Source: Emergomyces orientalis | Lineage: Eukaryota > Ascomycota > Eurotiomycetes > Onygenales > Ajellomycetaceae | Length of the DNA stretch: 64,000 nucleotides | Direction: 5' to 3' | NCBI GenBank assembly: GCA_002110485.1 | Contig: MOWL01000029.1 | Location: 124,001-188,000, forward strand | In this document: positions 59,362 to 64,000 of the stretch, piece by piece | Position numbering within the stretch: the stretch's first letter is position 1 | Layout: each line of letters begins with the position of its first letter | Notes under the pieces: generated by a model | Database searches by the model: none | The model's input: only the letters and a program-made list of their open reading frames with translations | Told to the model about the DNA's origin: nothing | Translations under genes and position numbers: made by a program

Positions 59362-62140
59362 TTAGGGCCTGTCAGTCCGTTCAGATGATTCAGGTTCAGG
59401 GCTTGGAAGATCCTCTGTAAACCCAGATACATATCCGCGTCTTTGTGAACCTTGCTCTTCAACAATTGGCGCGTTGCTGGTGTAAAGATTGAAGGCAGCA
59501 CTCGAGAGAGACGAGTTATTTCGACCATGGGTGGGCTGTGAAGGTGGATTTGGATTTGGTTGAGGTGAAGGTGGTTCGGGGGAAACTGGACTTCTAAAAG
59601 TTGAAGCATCACTAACTCCTCTCGTGCGTGATGAGGTGGGTGCGACATTGTATTCTGTGGGTAGCTCAAGAGGCGCGGAGACATGTCCAGCTAAAACGAA
59701 ACAGGTAAGTATAGGCAACGTTCATTTGGAAAGGGAGAAAACTTCGATACGTACCTTGCATTTCGTGAACCTGGACCCCACCAGCCTCTTGAGCCTTGGG
59801 ATCCGAATACACAACTCCTGAATGCGGGGGTGGAGCTGTCACTGAATCGCCCACATCGGAGAAAGCAGCTGCAGACGTATGTTTGTCATTGATTCCAATC
59901 TCCGTAGAGGCCATGGTCATATTTGTTTTCTGGGTTGGTAAGCCCATTCCGTACATCCATCCTATAATTCGTTTCCTGTTATCGCTGGTCACCCCTTCGC
60001 TGGTAGCGTACGCCCTATCGCGTCTTCGACGCCACAGCAGCCAAAGTACAGCCAGCCCTGTTACGAAAATAAGGCCCAAAACAACACCTAAAACTGGAGC
60101 CACCCATTTAGGGAGCCCACCACCGTCGCCATTGTTTTCGGGGGGTTTTGTAGGATTTGGCGCGGAAGAGTTGTGTAGAGGGTAGGGATAATACGTCTTT
60201 ATGGGCTTGGTATACTTTGTGTGAAATAGGTCACGTAAAGCGTCATGACCCCATGAAATGGGTTCAACAGCAGTAGCACCGCCCTTAGAGCTAAAAATAA
60301 TAATAGAAGAAATAAAATCAGAATAATATCATACAAAGGGGAAACATCGTTTCAAGAAACCTTACTTTCCACCAATCTCAGCGGTGATCAAATCTGGTAC
60401 TTCATATTCGCTCCATTCTTCTGGATGGTAGGTATTTTGAAATTCTAGCGTATTCAAGTTGAAAATCCGGATGGGGTCTACGCATTTGGTTGGGGTGAGT
60501 TCATCTTTGCCACCGATAACAAACATTTTATCGGGGTACGGTTTAATGCACTTGTGGGATCGCACGCCCTTTTCCGTTTTACCCGCGTATGTGAGGACCC
60601 ATCTGAAAGAGGGCACGGAAAGAGTGTAAACAGCGTTGGAAGGCTCTTCCGTTTTTACATTCCCGCTGTAGCCTCCATATATATAGATGTTGTATGAACT
60701 TCCATCCTGAGCTGCAGCCACCACTGAACAGAACTCAGATAGAGCGGGTGGATGGTCTCCTGTTGTGTTTTGTAGATACCTGCGATGTTCATTAGTGAGT
60801 TATGAGAAACTAACGACATCAAGAGTTATATATCTCAGAAACCTACCATTTACCATTGTCAATGTCATAAACAGGAACAGTGCGCATGAATCCAGGTCCC
60901 GTTCGGTTCTATTATACGATCAATGATGCGGAAAAGAAGGGAAAAGTAAAACACGCGGGTTCTTCTTGAGAAAAGTATGGATTTCCCAGAAGCTTACATT
61001 TTCTTCTTGTTTCTCCTGAGACAATCTACCAGCAGTAAAGCGCTCAGGATGCACCACTCCACCAATGGCAATAAGTACCCCCGAGGCAGAAACGGGTATC
61101 CAAACTAATTCTGCATCTGCCCTACCAGGGATAGCTTCTGGAAAAGAAGCATTTTCCCATGTAGGGAATCTCATTTTAGCCATATCCACGGAAATCAGCG
61201 AATTTGATGTGAAATTCGGACGGGGGCTCGGGTTTTGAATCATTCCCCAGTTTTCTCCACGTTGTCCGCTAAAGTAAAAGGCTTTATTCTCACTTGGAGC
61301 CGAGGCCGCCGCGCCGTTTGTGATATAGGTTGTCAGGTTATTGTTGAGGTCTTCAAACAGAAATCCAGGTCTCCATGCTGTGGCGAGGGGTCCGTATTGA
61401 TAGGATTCATATGCAAGTACCCTATCTTCGTCAGGAGGACTTTCAAAATCACTCGATTTAAGAAGACCCCTAATTAAGTCAGCGGCAGTCCAACTTTTTA
61501 TAAAGTCGAATATCTCGTCCGTACCCGTATAGATAGAATTTGTTATCATTCGCCAACATGGCCCCACGGAGATAACGGGGCGCAAGATTATTCACCGCAC
61601 CCCCCGCGGGAGATAACCGGCCAAATAAGTTCGTTACGTTTGATTTCGCGGTATCAAAAGGGACGGTGAGATCGAGAACCCAAGTTTGGCCCATAGGGTC
61701 GACTACTTCTGGTTTAGATGCCATAATATCACTCTGTGAAAAAATTTGAGCAGGAAGTAATTTACCTTTATTCTCTGGGGTGCCGTAGGTCCCATCGGTA
61801 AACCCACTGCAATAAAATTTGAGCTAATCCCCAGAAAATATATAGCCTATGCCGAGATCATGGTTACATACCGCTGTATCCAACGCTCCCCGCCATCAAA
61901 GTAGATTTTATCACGGATGAGGCTTGCTAGATGGGGCAATCAGAAGAGGTCTGGTAGGCAGCAGCGACTGGAGTTAACAGTCGCTCTGAAGTTTGGTCGC
62001 CTTGATAATCACGAACGCTCACCTCGAAAGTCGTACCAAGCGCATATGCTGATGTTGGCTTGGTTTTGAAATGTCTGCCCAACAACTCCATTTAGCAAGC
62101 CAGGAAATATGATGGCTGTGATGATCCACAAAAGCTCCAT
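59362..62140 (-). CDS. Kelch-repeat single-pass membrane protein
   Basis: Eight exons read 62140-62023, 61926-61872, 61806-61525, 61469-60998, 60908-60847, 60779-60366, 60290-59755 and 59690-59362, giving 755 residues. The signal peptide is residues 1-21 (MELLWIITAIIFPGLLNGVVG). The extracellular part holds kelch-type blades (FYLYGYG-like, YIYGGYSG, MFVIGGKDEL). One transmembrane helix lies at about 531-553 (WVAPVLGVVLGLIFVTG) followed by RRRR. The cytosolic tail of about 200 residues is Ser/Pro-rich and disordered. Fungal proteins of this architecture are common and mostly of unknown function; a cell-surface or cell-wall sensing role is only a guess. All introns are 55-96 nt and join in frame. 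Between 61806 and 61525 an ATG-led fragment (MASKPEV) is internal, not the start. Confidence 0.9.
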
Positions 62141-62948
62141 GACCGATTTTTAGTAGATCAATATTGACGATTTGAGGCCGTGATTCCAGTCATCGGAATA
62201 CAGATTAGTATTGTGGAGGAGCAATCATGCGAAAGAAGTATTCTAACCCAAGCACGATCAGGATGGATCATGGCTCGTGAGGTCCTTTGTCAGTAAACAA
62301 ATGGCACCCTCAGGCAGCGGCGAAGTTGTCCGGATGAGAAAGGTGGATGTTGCCGGAGACAAACGAACAGTTTATGCTGTCAAAATTGCCAACTAAGCCT
62401 TTTGCGTCCAAAGATCGTTTGTAGGTTTCCTATTCCCCTACCGCTTTTCGTCTTTCTCGTGATTTTGACTGATATTCGCTTGCGGAAGATATAGCTGAAG
62501 AACAGCGTGGACAACAAGAGAGGCGGTAGTAAAATCTAGTTTCAATGTAGTGTTGGGTTCCGCGAACAGGGGGGGAGAGAAGCTATTCTACCCCTCGTCG
62601 CTCTTTTCTAGTGGCCATAAAATAAAAGGTGCTGGATAATTTTTAACCAGGGAGGAAGGATCGCTGCCAACCCAGGACGTCCTTGGTTTCCTGACAAAAA
62701 GAACCTTCGAAAAGCCACTTTAGGGTGCAAATGATGGGGTGAAGCAGTAACTTATCGTGAATCCGACTTGATTTGATTTCTGAACGAAAAATCAACAACA
62801 GAAAAAGGTAAAAATTAAAAAATAAATAAAAATAAAAATAAAAATGTGGACATGAGAGAAAGGCTTGATTCTACTCATCTTCTGCAAATGGGAGGGAAGA
62901 CATGGAGGCTGAATTGGTCAACACTTTCTATTTCTTGCCGCTTTAACT
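62141..62948. other. Intergenic region
   Basis: Promoter of the kelch gene and 3' flank of the doubtful gene at 62949-63469. A run of AAAAT units is at about 62817-62843. No gene seen. Confidence 0.5.
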
Positions 62949-63469
62949 TCAGACAAGGGTGGCTGTGGAAGGGATAATCGATTGATTATGGGGCTGCGGC
63001 CAATAATAACCACCTTGACTTGTGGCCACTGTTCCCGCGGCTGAAAATGGGCATGTTTGAACGTGTATGTGATCACACTGCGCATGTGGCATGCCAGTAT
63101 AATCCCAGTCTTCCAGTTTTTCTGCTGGTGAAGGTCGTTGAGGGTCATAAAAAGCATACATACAAAAATTGAAGTGAGGATGAATTTCTGGGTCATGAAG
63201 ATCATCCACTCAAGAAACTAATCCGCCACCCCATTGTTCTGCGACTAGTTCTAAATCTTCCCCGCTTGGTAGATTGGGCCTGCCGTTGATGATACTCCAT
63301 CTAATTTTCCATGGAGGGCGGCAAACGAGGTGTTTGCTCTCTAACTAGGTTTGGTGAGGTCTGAAATGTCCATGTCCTCGTATTTATTTACGTGGAAAAG
63401 TGTTTGGGTGTCGTTGTGGTAATTTGACGTTGACGACAAGTGTGATCCCTTCAGATCGTCGGAGTACAT
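62949..63469 (-). CDS. Doubtful small two-exon gene
   Basis: Minus strand. A first exon from an ATG at 63469 would read MYSDDLKGSHLSSTSNYH and continue to TKP; a last exon from about 63213 to the stop at 62949 reads DDLHDPEIHPHFNF and CDHIHVQTCPFSAAG. Joining them needs a GTTAGA donor near 63336 and a TTGAG acceptor near 63215. A second protein-like stretch lies between (about 63330-63220, CRPPWKIRWSIINGRPN) and ends at a TGA just before the last part. Composition looks coding (rich in His, Tyr, Trp), but the splicing is weak and no family is recognised. It could also be a decayed gene. Confidence 0.28.
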
Positions 63470-64000
63470 GTACTTTTGCTGCACGAGGGCGAACGTAGAA
63501 AGCTCCATTCGTCCAGTCATTTGAGCAGTGGTAGATACTATGCATTGTCGTACGGGAATAATGTACTAGTTTCCAATTTAATTTCCAAACGGCGACAAAA
63601 CAGACAAAGGAATCAATTTTCAGGCCTAGATTGGGGGTTCCTGCAGTTTGCAGGAGGGGAAAGATGTATGAATGATTATAAGAATAATCACTGGGGCGGG
63701 GAGTATTGACTTATTTTTTGGAAGGGTGGTGATCCAAGCTGAAGCCCTCCATTTTTCCTCAGTCACGATGCACGGAGCTGGGGGTTGGTAGAGATCTCGT
63801 ACCAATGCGGGGAAAGGGCCCCTTCTAAAGACGTTCTGGCCAACGGATGCTCTGCATGCAATTGCTGGGATCAGACATTGGGTGGTATCCGCGAATCAAT
63901 CGAGGATAGAATTCGATACGGCGTAGCATTCCTCAGTCATTGACTCATGAAGGAACATTTTTCATGGCGGTTGAAGTGGAAGAGAGACCAGCGATATGGG
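63470..64000. other. End of window, nothing recognised
   Basis: No coding region, RNA gene or repeat is supported in the last 530 bp. Confidence 0.5.

Noticed and set aside
61720..61770. Extra intron in the kelch gene at GGTAAATT...TTCACAG
   Set aside because: The donor and acceptor look fair, but splicing them shifts the frame into a TGA, while reading straight through keeps frame with the conserved downstream part.

Overview
The window looks like nuclear chromosomal DNA from a filamentous ascomycete. Most genes carry several short introns (about 50-180 nt) with GT...AG ends, introns often split codons, and the proteins are Pezizomycotina types (long-chain alcohol oxidase, a large Zn2Cys6 regulator, class III aminotransferase, signal-peptide kelch membrane protein). 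The overall feel is Eurotiomycetes, perhaps Onygenales, but I cannot confirm a species. Gene models were built by hand. Splice sites were accepted when they restored a family motif and kept the total length a multiple of three.

Layout. 1-4.4 kb: no gene seen; holds a 140-bp foldback element. 4.4-14 kb: nuclear gene-expression genes (PHD-finger protein, + strand; Ysh1/CPSF73 pre-mRNA 3'-end endonuclease, - strand; TFIID subunit TAF4, + strand, diverging from ysh1). 15.4-16.4 kb: small secreted protein with an RlpA/expansin-like double-psi beta-barrel. 18.5-27.3 kb, all minus strand: LAMMER dual-specificity kinase, mitochondrial sideroflexin, ketopantoate reductase. 27.3-32.1 kb: gene-poor, with a decayed MFS sugar transporter. 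32.2-37 kb: class III aminotransferase, GNAT acetyltransferase, SRP19/Sec65. 37.9-42.1 kb: nine-exon Zn2Cys6 transcription factor. 42.9-47.9 kb: TCTP, an unrecognised protein with a nucleotidyltransferase-like motif, sphinganine C4-hydroxylase (Sur2). 49.3-50.6 kb: unrecognised His/Asp-rich protein. 52.2-58.5 kb: divergent pair of long-chain fatty alcohol oxidase and SCP-x type thiolase, both fatty-acid catabolic. 59.4-62.1 kb: kelch-repeat single-pass membrane protein. 62.9-63.5 kb: a doubtful small gene.

No rRNA, tRNA, CRISPR array or intact transposon was recognised. Most genes are housekeeping. The less ordinary parts are the foldback element, the transporter ruin, the NTase-like orphan, the DPBB secreted protein, and three stop-free introns whose length is a multiple of three (PHD gene, alcohol oxidase, thiolase). 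Those introns hide inside apparently continuous reading frames and could generate alternative proteins by retention.
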